A DNA stretch of 27,985 nt from Deltaproteobacteria bacterium (GTDB lineage Bacteria; Desulfobacterota; DSM-4660; Desulfatiglandales; B25-G16). A model generated the notes under the pieces. It searched no databases. It was given only the letters and a program-made list of their open reading frames with translations, and was not told the DNA's origin. The DNA lies in the NCBI GenBank assembly GCA_020348625.1, contig CP070752.1:1984654-2012638 (forward strand), given 5' to 3'. How positions within the stretch are numbered: position 1 is the stretch's first letter; the number at the start of each line of letters is the position of its first letter. Positions 1 through 7,758 of the stretch are shown in pieces. The position numbers and the translations under genes were made by a program.

Positions 1-107
1 GCCCCATAAGCCTTAGCACCAAGGTAGCAGCCTGTATGCGTCGTTTTGAAACGCCCACTCCTCTGAACCATGGGAGGACAGAGTCAAAAAAAGACATCTC
101 CATGCTC
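1..107. repeat. Foldback repeat, copy A (right half, cut by window edge)
   Basis: This stretch is about 87% identical by eye to 26314-26419, where the complete element is a roughly 181-base imperfect palindrome. Only the loop and the right arm are present here, because the window begins inside the element. The shared right end is a run of seven A followed by a GATATCTCCATGCTC-like tail, read here as GACATCTCCATGCTC and ending at 107. Weaker similarity to the other copy continues to about 160, so the repeated unit may be longer than the palindrome. It lies directly upstream of folD. It encodes no protein, and a MITE-like or REP-like non-autonomous element is the most likely nature. Confidence 0.75.
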
Positions 108-128
108 ACCAGAGCGTTTCTCTCATGT

Positions 129-157
129 ATAACCCTGAAGCGAAGCGTCAGGGTTAT
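129..157. repeat. Perfect 10-bp hairpin upstream of folD
   Basis: ATAACCCTGA (129-138) and TCAGGGTTAT (148-157) are exact reverse complements separated by nine bases. The hairpin sits in the stretch still alignable with the region after foldback copy B (about 26441-26469), where the stem has decayed. It could terminate transcription from a gene left of the window or simply be part of the repeat unit. No T-run follows on either strand, so an intrinsic terminator is not clearly supported. Confidence 0.55.
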
Positions 158-188
158 GTGCTAACTAGTTCAAGGAAGGAGATTGAAA

Positions 189-1097
189 ATGACCGCAAAA
201 CTGATAAAGGGAACGGAAGTTAGAGATGAGATTCTCAAAGAGCTCAAGGCCGAGGTTGAAAAGATAAAAAAGGAGCACGGCGTTGTGCCTGGCCTGGTGA
301 CTATTCTTGTTGGGGAAAACCCTGCCTCGATTTCCTATGTTACCTCGAAAATCAGAACAGCTCACGATCTGGGATATAAAGAGGTGCAGGACAATCAGCC
401 CGACGATATTTCCGAGGAGGTTCTGCTTGGCTTAATAGACAAATACAACAAGGATGACTCCATTCATGGTATCCTTGTTCAACTCCCGTTACCCAAGCAT
501 ATTGATGAAAAGAAGATTCTCAACGCCATTGATCCGGACAAAGATGTAGACGGATTCCATCCGGTCAACGTGGGGAGATTGATGATAGGCGGGGGCGAGG
601 TTAAATTCCTGCCCTGCACCCCTGCAGGCATCCAGGAGCTGATCGTCAGGTCTGGCGTGGAAATAGAGGGTGCTGAGGTGGTGGTAGTGGGTAGATCTAA
701 CATCGTGGGAAAACCGATTGCCAACATACTGCTCCAGAAGGCCCCAGGTGCTAATGCCACGGTGACAGTAGCCCATACCAGGACAAAAGACCTGGCATTT
801 CATTGCAAACGGGCCGATATCCTGATCGTTGCCGCCGGTGTGCCCGGCTTGGTTAAACCAGAATGGATCAAGCCTGGTGCGTGCGTTATTGACGTTGGTG
901 TAAACAGGGTGGGCGAGAAGATCAGCGAGAAGACCGGCAAGAAGATCGCGATCCTCAAAGGCGACGTTGATTTTGACAAGGCAGTAGAGATTGCGGGCTA
1001 CATTACCCCTGTGCCCGGTGGGGTTGGGCCCATGACCATTACCATGTTGATGAGAAACACCCTCAATTCACTCAAATTCAAACTCGGCATTGCATAA
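189..1097 (+). CDS. folD: Bifunctional methylenetetrahydrofolate dehydrogenase / methenyltetrahydrofolate cyclohydrolase
   Basis: FolD interconverts 5,10-methylene-, methenyl- and 10-formyl-tetrahydrofolate in the cytoplasm, using NADP or NAD. The 302-residue protein has the usual family length. Visible hallmarks are Tyr50 and Lys54 of the catalytic YxxxK, Gln98, and Asp121 in DVDGFHPVNVGRL, all at the numbering of the E. coli enzyme. Also present are PCTPAG, the nucleotide-binding GRSNIVGKP (about 169-177) and the C-terminal PVPGGVGPMT. I chose ATG 189 because AGGAG at 177-181 is spaced seven bases from it; a TTG at 183 would be too close. In an anaerobe it may serve one-carbon flow in either direction (purine/formate supply or a Wood-Ljungdahl methyl branch). 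No other one-carbon gene is adjacent to decide this. It is monocistronic here, with a hairpin terminator downstream. Confidence 0.97.
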   Translation: MTAKLIKGTEVRDEILKELKAEVEKIKKEHGVVPGLVTILVGENPASISYVTSKIRTAHDLGYKEVQDNQPDDISEEVLLGLIDKYNKDDSIHGILVQLPLPKHIDEKKILNAIDPDKDVDGFHPVNVGRLMIGGGEVKFLPCTPAGIQELIVRSGVEIEGAEVVVVGRSNIVGKPIANILLQKAPGANATVTVAHTRTKDLAFHCKRADILIVAAGVPGLVKPEWIKPGACVIDVGVNRVGEKISEKTGKKIAILKGDVDFDKAVEIAGYITPVPGGVGPMTITMLMRNTLNSLKFKLGIA

Positions 1098-1149
1098 GGG
1101 CACCAACCGCTCCCGAGGGTCTTGAAAGAGGTCCGTTTTTTTCGACAAG

Positions 1150-1182
1150 AGGCGCGTATTTCCCGAGAGGAAATATGCGCCT
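1150..1182 (+). terminator. Intrinsic terminator after folD
   Basis: AGGCGCGTATTTCC (1150-1163) pairs with GGAAATATGCGCCT (1169-1182) over 14 positions, with one G-U wobble and a five-base loop. It is followed by a short T-rich tail (TTTCCT). It lies between folD and the convergently transcribed CoA ligase gene and probably ends folD transcription. The short T-tract makes its efficiency uncertain. Confidence 0.7.
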
Positions 1183-1266
1183 TTCCTATCGAGGATGCGG
1201 CCTTACCACGTTCAATGGCTTGGGACCAGCCAAGCTTGTTCATGAATTCCGGCCAAAAGGAAAAGG

Positions 1267-2586
1267 TTATTCTTCTCGAATCAGACGCCTGGCTTTTAGC
1301 TCGAAGCGGGGTAATTCCCCTATCTTTACAATTTCAACGTCTGGGGTAATGGTAATCCGGTACTTAAAGGTTTCAACGAATTGTCTTACTGCCTGTCCCA
1401 TTCTCTGCTTAGAGATATTACGTGTGGCCGGTTCAACCCGGATTTTTAGGTGTTTTCCGGTCCCTATTTTAGGAACAACTATCTGATATTCATCTGAGAA
1501 CTCTGAAACCTCCCGGATAAGATTCTCGACGCCTGAAGGGAAGATATTTACCCCGGCGAACTGAAACATATCATCTGAGCGGCCCAAAACGCCACCGTCC
1601 AGCCTTAGAAATGTTCGGCCACATGTGCACGTCTCTTTGTTGAACCGAACCAGATCTTTCATACGGTAACGCAATAGCGGCATGCTTTCCGTGCAGAGAT
1701 TTGTGAGCACTAACTCTCCCACTTCACCAGGCTCCACCGGCTTAAGGCTCCCGGGATCCAGGCATTCTGCATAAAACATGCTTTCGATCACGTGAGTGCC
1801 GTTCTGAGCAATGCACTCGAAACCAAAATTGGAGATCTCTGTGGACCCAATATCATCATAACATTTGGCACCCCAGATCGTTTCGATTGTTTTCTTCGTG
1901 GAAGGCACATTGGCGCCTGGTTCACCTGCTGAAACCACAATACGAACGGAAGAATCTGCGAGGGGCTTGCCCATCTTTGTGGCTGTCTCTCCGAGGTATA
2001 GCAAATAGGTGGGCGTGCCGCAAACGACTGTGGCACCCCACTCAAATATATTCTTTACCCGATCCTGAGAAGACTGTGCGCCTCCTGGAACAATCATCAC
2101 CCCTGCCTGCTCTAAGGCAGCCTGAAAACCCCACCAGGCAATATAGAGGCTATAGCCAAACGGTACGAAAAGAATATCGGAAGTCTTTACGCCATATCCA
2201 TGCATGTAATGCATGAATTGTTCATAGAAGTGAACGGTCCAATCCCTCTTGTTAAGGATAGCTTTTACTGGAATACCCGTAGTTCCGGTGGTTTGAAATA
2301 CGCGCACTCCCTCTTCAGGCGGAATACAAATGAAATCACCCCAGGGAGGATGCTGAGCCTGACTCTCTCGCAGCTCTTCCTTAACCGTAAAGGGAACGTG
2401 CTGAATATCATCCAGCGTCCGGATGTGAGAAGGTTTTATCCCCGCCTCATCATACTTCCTCTTATACATAGGACTGCGGTCATAGACATACTGCATCCGT
2501 TCCCTAAATCTCTGTAGCTGGATTTCCTCTAATCTTTCTCTCGGAACCGTCTCGATCTCTTTATTCCAATAGGCCACCGGTTCCAT
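1267..2586 (-). CDS. Phenylacetate-CoA-ligase-family (PaaK-type) acyl-CoA synthetase
   Basis: This is an adenylate-forming enzyme predicted to make a CoA thioester from a carboxylic acid, ATP and CoA in the cytoplasm. The 439-residue length matches PaaK. Visible motifs are the ATP-binding TTGTTGIP (99-106), YDDIGSTE (243-250, the A5-like motif), a CTCGRT zinc/turn segment, and LGRSDDMF before the C-terminal domain with GELPRFELKARR near the end. The start has a good ribosome site (AAGGTGGTGAGG) just upstream. It is the last gene of a minus-strand cluster, 42 bases after the Mo subunit of a 4-hydroxybenzoyl-CoA-reductase-like enzyme. I therefore infer an aromatic acid substrate such as 4-hydroxybenzoate or phenylacetate. 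The true substrate cannot be read from the sequence. Confidence 0.88.
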   Translation of the reverse strand: MEPVAYWNKEIETVPRERLEEIQLQRFRERMQYVYDRSPMYKRKYDEAGIKPSHIRTLDDIQHVPFTVKEELRESQAQHPPWGDFICIPPEEGVRVFQTTGTTGIPVKAILNKRDWTVHFYEQFMHYMHGYGVKTSDILFVPFGYSLYIAWWGFQAALEQAGVMIVPGGAQSSQDRVKNIFEWGATVVCGTPTYLLYLGETATKMGKPLADSSVRIVVSAGEPGANVPSTKKTIETIWGAKCYDDIGSTEISNFGFECIAQNGTHVIESMFYAECLDPGSLKPVEPGEVGELVLTNLCTESMPLLRYRMKDLVRFNKETCTCGRTFLRLDGGVLGRSDDMFQFAGVNIFPSGVENLIREVSEFSDEYQIVVPKIGTGKHLKIRVEPATRNISKQRMGQAVRQFVETFKYRITITPDVEIVKIGELPRFELKARRLIREE

Positions 2587-2628
2587 GTCCTCACCACCTT
2601 TCTTAAGGGGAAGCTGATTTTAGAGGGA

Positions 2629-4986
2629 TTACCTGATTTCCTCTAATCCTCTCAGGATCTTTTCCGGAGTGAAGGGTGTGGAATAGAGCCTTACTCCCAC
2701 AGCATCATAAACAGCATTGGCAATTGCGGCCAGGATAGCCGAGACATAACCTTCTCCCACCTCCTTCGTACGATAAGGCTGTGAATCCTTTCTGTAACTT
2801 TCGGTCTTGACCTCAATGTATTCTGAGGTGGCCATATTATGAATAGTTGGCATACGGTATTCTAACCAATTCGGGTTGAGGGTCCGGCCCTCTTTCATCA
2901 CGATCTCTTCCAGAAAGGCATGACCCAACGCCATGGACACCTGCCCATCGATCTGTCCTTCCACCAAGAGCGGATTAATGGGGAAGCCACAGTCATGGGC
3001 TGTTACGGCCCTCACGAGACGGGCCTGCCCTGTCTGCACATCCACCTCCACCTCTGCCACCTGTACGTCAAAAGCATAATTCTCGCTCCAGCGGCCCTTG
3101 GTGGTGGCCAGGCTGGGGTGGAACGGTTCATCTCGCATGGTCCGCCAATGGCCTTCCCCGACGATCGGGTCGCCACGGCGTTTCTGGACGCTGCTGGTAA
3201 TAAGCTGTTGGTAACTGAGTCTGCGCTTTGGAGAGCCTGCCACATACACACTCTTCTCTTCCAGCACGAGGTCCTCAACATTTGCCTCGATCTCCTCGGC
3301 AGCCACGTCCAAAAGCTTCTTGCGCACCTCAGTGGCCGCAACACGGGTCGCATTTCCAGTAACATAGGCATTGCCGCTGATCCACGATCCGATATCCACA
3401 GGGGTCGTCTCCGTGTCCGCGGCAATCACCTGGATTTCATCCACCGGGATCTTAAGCTCTTCGGCTACAATCTGACACATAATCGTCTCCGCGCCCTGTC
3501 CGATATCCAAGGCCCCCGTAAGGAGCGTAGCCGTGCCGTCGTCATTCAGTTTCACCACCACGGAGGAACTATTCGGGTAGATGAGGGAACCGGTCATGTA
3601 AGAACTCACTCCCATGCCGATGCCTCGACGAATATGACCGTTAGAATGGGCTGCCTTGTTTTGTTTTCCGTATTTTCTCAAAAACTGGGTATGTTCAGCA
3701 GCCTGCTGGATACACTCAGTAAGGCCGCAATTGTGCACGTTATCTGCATTTGGAAGTTGATCGCCTGTTTGGCGGGCGTTCTTGAGGCGGATCGCAACAG
3801 GATCTATTCCCAGATCCTCAGCGATCATGTCCAGTTGGGATTCCACTGCAAAACGCAGTTGAGGGGCTCCATGGCCGCGCTGCGGGGCACGGATCGGGTT
3901 GTTGGTGTAGACGGCATACCCTTCGTAGTGCAGGTTGGGGAGCCGATAGGGAACCATAATAAAGCCCCACACCAAAAAGATAACGACCACACCGCTCCCA
4001 CGATAGGCACCACAGTTATTGATGACCCGGTACTTTTGGGCTACTAATGTTCCGTCCTTTTTCACGCCTGTCTTTACTTCCACAATGAGCGGTTGGCCAT
4101 GACGACCGGCAGCAAAGATCTCCTCTCGCGGGACTTCCATTTTGACAGGAGCACCGGCTTTCATAGAGAGCAGTGCAGCACAGAACTCATGGGTAAAAAG
4201 ATCGACCTTTCCTCCAAAGGCTCCTCCCACATAGGCTTTCTGCACACGTACGGTGGAGAAGGGTAGGCCAAGGGTCCGAGCCAACTTAGCTCTCTTGATA
4301 AAAGGCCCCTGCGAGGATGTCCATACATTGAGCTTGCCACTCGGTTCATAACTGGCCACTGTCACCTGTGGTTCCAAGTACCCATGGGTTCTCAGGTGGC
4401 TTTCAAACCGGTCCTGCCGTACATAGTCAGACTGTTCAAAGCCAAGCTCAATGTCGCCCCATCCCGATTCTGTTCTACCCGCAATGTTTGCGAGGGGCTC
4501 TTTCACCTTTGGATGAGTGGGATGGATCTCGGGAGCGCCGGGTTGCATGGCCTCTTCCGGATCGAAGACAGCCGGCAGGGGCTCGTAGTCTACCTTAATG
4601 AGGCTCAGGGCCTCTTCTGCCACATAGGGGTCCCGAGCTGCGACGGCCGCTATCTCCTCTCCCACAAATCGTACGCGATCGCTTGCAAGGGGTGATTGAT
4701 CCGCTGGGTATCTCGGAGTTTCCACGAAACCATGCTTCACGCCGATAGTGTCCTGGGCCGTGATAACCGCTTTCACACCCTTCAATGCCGCGGCACGGGA
4801 CGTATCGATGTTCAGAATCTTGGCGTGAGGATGGGGGCTTCGTAAGATACGACCCACCAGCAGTCCGGGGAGCTTGACATCCACGGTAAACTTGGCCCTT
4901 CCTGTGACCTTATCCGGGCCATCTCTTCGCGGTATGCGCTTACCCACATAATCAGTTCTATGGATCTCTGCATTCCTAGAATTCAT
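2629..4986 (-). CDS. hcrA: Molybdenum hydroxylase large subunit, 4-hydroxybenzoyl-CoA reductase alpha-like
   Basis: This is the large, molybdopterin-binding subunit of a xanthine-oxidase-family enzyme, 785 residues (Thauera HcrA is 769). In 4-hydroxybenzoyl-CoA reductase it removes the para-hydroxyl as water to give benzoyl-CoA. Visible are the N-terminal segment RIPRRDGPDKVTGRAKF (about 17-33), the Mo-cofactor loop VGGAFGGK (253-260), RAPQRGHGAPQ, the cofactor motif DIGQGAET, and KEVGEG near the C-terminus (Glu745). That Glu sits where the family's catalytic glutamate lies. ATG 4986 is preceded by AAAGGATG. The gene follows the 2Fe-2S subunit after a 158-base gap and precedes the CoA ligase. 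The family is certain. The 4-hydroxybenzoyl-CoA assignment rests mainly on the partner FAD subunit. Confidence 0.85.
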   Translation of the reverse strand: MNSRNAEIHRTDYVGKRIPRRDGPDKVTGRAKFTVDVKLPGLLVGRILRSPHPHAKILNIDTSRAAALKGVKAVITAQDTIGVKHGFVETPRYPADQSPLASDRVRFVGEEIAAVAARDPYVAEEALSLIKVDYEPLPAVFDPEEAMQPGAPEIHPTHPKVKEPLANIAGRTESGWGDIELGFEQSDYVRQDRFESHLRTHGYLEPQVTVASYEPSGKLNVWTSSQGPFIKRAKLARTLGLPFSTVRVQKAYVGGAFGGKVDLFTHEFCAALLSMKAGAPVKMEVPREEIFAAGRHGQPLIVEVKTGVKKDGTLVAQKYRVINNCGAYRGSGVVVIFLVWGFIMVPYRLPNLHYEGYAVYTNNPIRAPQRGHGAPQLRFAVESQLDMIAEDLGIDPVAIRLKNARQTGDQLPNADNVHNCGLTECIQQAAEHTQFLRKYGKQNKAAHSNGHIRRGIGMGVSSYMTGSLIYPNSSSVVVKLNDDGTATLLTGALDIGQGAETIMCQIVAEELKIPVDEIQVIAADTETTPVDIGSWISGNAYVTGNATRVAATEVRKKLLDVAAEEIEANVEDLVLEEKSVYVAGSPKRRLSYQQLITSSVQKRRGDPIVGEGHWRTMRDEPFHPSLATTKGRWSENYAFDVQVAEVEVDVQTGQARLVRAVTAHDCGFPINPLLVEGQIDGQVSMALGHAFLEEIVMKEGRTLNPNWLEYRMPTIHNMATSEYIEVKTESYRKDSQPYRTKEVGEGYVSAILAAIANAVYDAVGVRLYSTPFTPEKILRGLEEIR

Positions 4987-5144
4987 GGCAGCATCATCCT
5001 TTCATAGCAATTGGTCAGGTAAATGGCGGCAGCCAAAACCTTTCCCCTACCAGTGCCAGCTCCTTGAACGTATAGAGGGCATCCTGTGTTTAGGATCGAG
5101 AATAAAACCTCACCGCCCATATAATAAGTCCAAGCCGGGTTTCA

Positions 5145-5621
5145 CTATCTCTCGGTAGCCAGCCGTTTTGCCGCCGTATTGACTGCCTCAACAATCTTGT
5201 TATAGCCCGTACAGCGGCAGAGGTGTCCTTCAAGGGCCTTTCGGATCTCATCCTCTGAGGGACTGAGGTTTTCTTTAAGCAATGCGCTGGCGGATAGGAT
5301 CATGCCCGGCGTGCAGAAGCCGCACTGAACAGCCCCGCAGTCCACAAACGCCTGTTGCACAGGCGTCAGTTTTTCACCTTGAGACAAACCCTCTATCGTT
5401 GTAATCTCCTTGTTAGGACAATCCACCGCTAACGCCAGACAGGACAAGATGGGTTTCCCCTCGATCAGGACTGTGCACGAACCACATTCCCCTGTGCCAC
5501 AGGCCTCCTTGGTACCGGTCAACCCCAAATGATCTCGCAGCACTTCAAGCAGCGTTGTCTGCGGTTCAACGGCCAGTTCATAGGTCTCGCCGTTAACATG
5601 AAATTCAATGAGTTGCTTCAC
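5145..5621 (-). CDS. hcrC: Molybdenum hydroxylase 2Fe-2S subunit, 4-hydroxybenzoyl-CoA reductase gamma-like
   Basis: This is the small electron-transfer subunit of the Mo hydroxylase, 158 residues, the usual length. The N-terminal plant-type ferredoxin domain shows Cys41, Cys46, Cys49 and Cys61 (CGTGECGSC then SCL). The C-terminal helical domain shows Cys100, Cys103, Cys135 and Cys137 (CGFCTPG and CRCTGY). Together they bind two [2Fe-2S] clusters that pass electrons between the FAD or 4Fe-4S subunit and the molybdenum site. It lies between the medium and large subunit genes on the same strand. A terminator-like hairpin just upstream may tune its expression relative to the FAD subunit. Confidence 0.9.
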   Translation of the reverse strand: MKQLIEFHVNGETYELAVEPQTTLLEVLRDHLGLTGTKEACGTGECGSCTVLIEGKPILSCLALAVDCPNKEITTIEGLSQGEKLTPVQQAFVDCGAVQCGFCTPGMILSASALLKENLSPSEDEIRKALEGHLCRCTGYNKIVEAVNTAAKRLATER

Positions 5622-5658
5622 CTATTTTCTCCTTACTGTCGAGTCATTAAAAATCCTC

Positions 5659-5692
5659 AAAAAAAGTGGTGGTCTGCTCACCATAGCAGGCC
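5659..5692 (-). terminator. Intrinsic terminator / attenuator-like element between hcrB-like and hcrC-like genes
   Basis: Read on the minus strand, GGCCTGCT can pair with AGCAGACC (one wobble, six-base loop). Alternatively TGGTG pairs with CACCA, with one base before a run of seven T. The two stems share bases and cannot form together. The second is a compact terminator-like stem placed directly before the T-run. It lies inside an otherwise co-directional operon, which suggests partial termination or attenuation. The five-base-pair stem is weak, so this is only a candidate. Confidence 0.45.
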
Positions 5693-5739
5693 CTAGCCTT
5701 ACGTTTGCCATACGTCATAAGATATATACATTAAGGCCG

Positions 5740-6744
5740 TTAATCATGTTGCCTGTGGTTGATGCGGTTCGCTGCCAGGGTCAACGTCCGAAGAGTCTGA
5801 ACCCTAAGGCATTCCTTGAGAAATGGAACCGAGTATCCATGATGCATAACCGGGCGTACCTCGGCTGCGACCTCATGGGCAGCATCCTGCAAGAGTCTAT
5901 CTGAGAGTTCCTGTCCTGAAAGAGCAGCCTCAGCTTTCAGCGCTCGAATGGGCCTTGCCGTGACAGAGCCTAATATAATACGTGCCCTAGCACAGGTCTT
6001 GCCATTATCTACCATATCCAGAAGCGCTGCCACTGTAAGAGCGGCGAATTCCAAACCGCCCCTCGAGCTGAACTTTTTGAAACCCGTCCCACGCAGGGAA
6101 GCAGCGTTGGGAATAATCACATCAGTCACAATCTCATCGTCGGAAAGCCTTACAGGCTCTAACGAGTTGCCAGAGTAAAGCTCTTCTACAGGCAGTTGGC
6201 GATTACTGCTGGTTGACATAATCTTAACTTTTGCATCAAGGCACATCAGGGCAGGGGCAGTATCAGCCATAAAGACGGCCTGACATTTTTTTCCTTTTGG
6301 TAAGAGATAGCAGCGGTGACCATCCCGCTTGAAGCACGGTTCAACATATTGGAAGGTATGCCTTTGGTTGTAAAAGGTGCAACGGGTCTCCAAACAGAGA
6401 TTGCCGCCTAGGGTTCCCATATGGCGGATCTGGTTAGAGCCCACGTGCAGAGCAGCTTCTGCAAGGATCAGGGCCCTTTTCAAAACCATTGGTGAAAGAG
6501 CCAGATCAGCCAACGTCATCAGGGCGTCCAGGTGCAATTCATCATTGTCCGTGATTTTGGGTGAATTCACGGGCACTCCCTTGAGGCTGATGACCACTTC
6601 GGGGCTCTCTAAGCCGTACTTCATGCGTGGAAAAAGATCAGTACCACCTGCTGCCAACCTTGCCCGAGGCCCGTGCTTTTTCAGGAGTCGGCAGGCCTCT
6701 CCCACCGATGGCGGACGAAGATATTCGAACTTAGGAAGATGCAT
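5740..6744 (-). CDS. hcrB: Molybdenum hydroxylase FAD subunit with extra 4Fe-4S loop, 4-hydroxybenzoyl-CoA reductase beta-like
   Basis: This is the FAD-binding medium subunit, 334 residues. FAD-binding motifs are AAGGTDLFP (31-39) and the GSNQIRHMGTLGGNLC segment (102-117). What sets it apart from ordinary xanthine-dehydrogenase medium subunits is an insertion of about 40 residues carrying Cys122, Cys137, Cys145 and Cys154. From family knowledge, 4-hydroxybenzoyl-CoA reductase beta binds an additional [4Fe-4S] cluster through Cys122, 138, 146 and 155, so the match is nearly residue for residue. That cluster allows low-potential electrons, probably from ferredoxin, to drive reductive dehydroxylation. 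It is the first gene of the minus-strand cluster, so the operon promoter should lie above 6744. The family call is strong; related aromatic-CoA reductases with other substrates cannot be excluded. Confidence 0.88.
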   Translation of the reverse strand: MHLPKFEYLRPPSVGEACRLLKKHGPRARLAAGGTDLFPRMKYGLESPEVVISLKGVPVNSPKITDNDELHLDALMTLADLALSPMVLKRALILAEAALHVGSNQIRHMGTLGGNLCLETRCTFYNQRHTFQYVEPCFKRDGHRCYLLPKGKKCQAVFMADTAPALMCLDAKVKIMSTSSNRQLPVEELYSGNSLEPVRLSDDEIVTDVIIPNAASLRGTGFKKFSSRGGLEFAALTVAALLDMVDNGKTCARARIILGSVTARPIRALKAEAALSGQELSDRLLQDAAHEVAAEVRPVMHHGYSVPFLKECLRVQTLRTLTLAANRINHRQHD

Positions 6745-7081
6745 AGTAATCTGTTACCTCAATTCAAAGGATTCTATTGTTAGGATAAGCCTGCGCCTAT
6801 CAATCATAACCGCATGAACCCCCAGTCTGGCTCTCTAGTTGATGACTTAAAACCGACAAGACATCTGGACAAATATGAGCATCATCTTACCTTATAAATG
6901 CATTGAATCAGCGACGCATCTTCGAGCCTAATTCCTTGCGCAAGCCCCTTGTCATTAGGGGGCTGAATCGTTAATGATCCACCTCCATAGCTCAAGGTGA
7001 AAATTGAAAAGGTTCTACATTCACAGGCGGAAAAATAGTAAGACGGCCCCCCGACCGAAGTCCCTTGGGGAGAAGGGGGAG
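6745..7081. other. Gene-free stretch upstream of the hcr-like operon
   Basis: I see no intact gene here. It should contain the minus-strand promoter of the hcr-like operon, but no convincing -35/-10 pair was recognised. AGCCCC (6943-6948) and GGGGCT (6959-6964) form a hairpin a little over 100 bases before the transposase relic. It could be the left-end hairpin of the former IS200/IS605 insertion, but this is speculative. Confidence 0.4.
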
Positions 7082-7329
7082 CGTCATGTGCGTGTTCCAC
7101 CGAGATACAGCACGGCGATGACAATAGGGTATTTGGAATCAAAGCGTGCAATCCGGATCTATCGTCAACTCATGAAAAAGAAAAGGACCCTGTTTGGCGC
7201 TCATTGTGGGCACGAGGTTATCGTGCAAGCCCGGTAGGCTTTGATGAGTGGCACCCCAAAGCGTATATCAAAGTGCACGAACAATTGCAAGAAGAACAAG
7301 AGCCATTGGTGATAGATTTCGATTTATGA
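7082..7329 (+). pseudogene. tnpA: Degraded IS200/IS605-family TnpA (Y1 HUH transposase) relic
   Basis: Two reading frames together spell the C-terminal half of a TnpA of the type with VPPKYSVAQVIGYLKGKSAI then FWARGYFVSTVGRDE. Frame one (7082 to about 7200) gives HVRVPPRYS, TIGYLESKRAIRI and KKKRTLFGAH. A shift near 7195-7206 leads into the second frame, which gives LWARGYRASPVGFDE and AYIKVHEQLQEEQE and ends at a TGA at 7327-7329. The second His of the HUH motif is Arg here (HVR) and the residues after it are deleted; the Tyr-bearing AYI helix survives. The N-terminal third is unrecognisable. The copy is inactive. Small hairpins lie downstream (7364-7378 and 7450-7462) and might be remains of the right end. 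Confidence 0.75.
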
Positions 7330-7537
7330 TCCCTTCTGGGGTCTTCCTCATAAGATGGCCTGGTGTGCCCAAGGCACATAATGAGACAATCAATAAGAAG
7401 GGAGATGAGAGAACGGAGGACCTATAGGCAAAACGTGATATCAGACTGTCACCTCTGAGGTGTTTTTTCAGGCTGAAATAACACTGCAAACTGGTTTACA
7501 TGAGACCAATCTCGGATTTTGGGATTTTTCTTTCCCC
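7330..7537. other. Non-coding stretch with two small hairpins after the transposase relic
   Basis: TGTGCC (7364-7369) and GGCACA (7373-7378) form a six-base-pair hairpin. CACCT (7450-7454) and AGGTG (7458-7462), followed by six T (7463-7468), form a compact terminator-like stem on the plus strand. These may be right-end structures of the dead insertion sequence or a terminator protecting the next gene. No gene is visible. Confidence 0.4.
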
Positions 7538-7567
7538 TTGACTCACTGACATTCTTGGAAATACTAT
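7538..7567 (+). promoter_or_regulatory. Candidate sigma-70 promoter for the adenine-deaminase-like gene
   Basis: TTGACT (7538-7543, five of six consensus bases) and TACTAT (7562-7567, four of six) are separated by 18 bases. The predicted start near 7574 leaves a 5' leader of about 185 nt before the ATG at 7759. I found no recognisable purine riboswitch core in that leader, only short inverted repeats such as CTAAG-GAT-CTTAG. Confidence 0.45.
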
Positions 7568-7758
7568 GGCACCTTGCGTTAAGCGGGCCGATGCTTTTTT
7601 CACAATAGGGACGGATAAGTTGTCAAAAAATGGCTAAACTCTCAATTTTATCCAGAACTAAGGATCTTAGCCAATGTGGTGTTCTTAAGGCATGCTGATG
7701 GTTATGCTAATACGGAGTGAGCGCGAAACGTTTATAAGGAATTAAGGAGATTTCTGCT

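Noticed and set aside
2920..4047. Long plus-strand open frame of 375 codons
   Set aside because: It is antisense to the Mo-hydroxylase large subunit, whose motifs are unmistakable; the translation is His-rich and has no family pattern.
4987..5144. Missing small gene in the 158-base gap between the 2Fe-2S and Mo subunit genes
   Set aside because: No frame with a ribosome site and start was found; treated as an intergenic spacer.
7004..7237. 77-codon frame as an independent gene
   Set aside because: Its C-terminal part is one half of a frameshifted TnpA; the other half continues in a different frame, so it is a relic rather than a gene.
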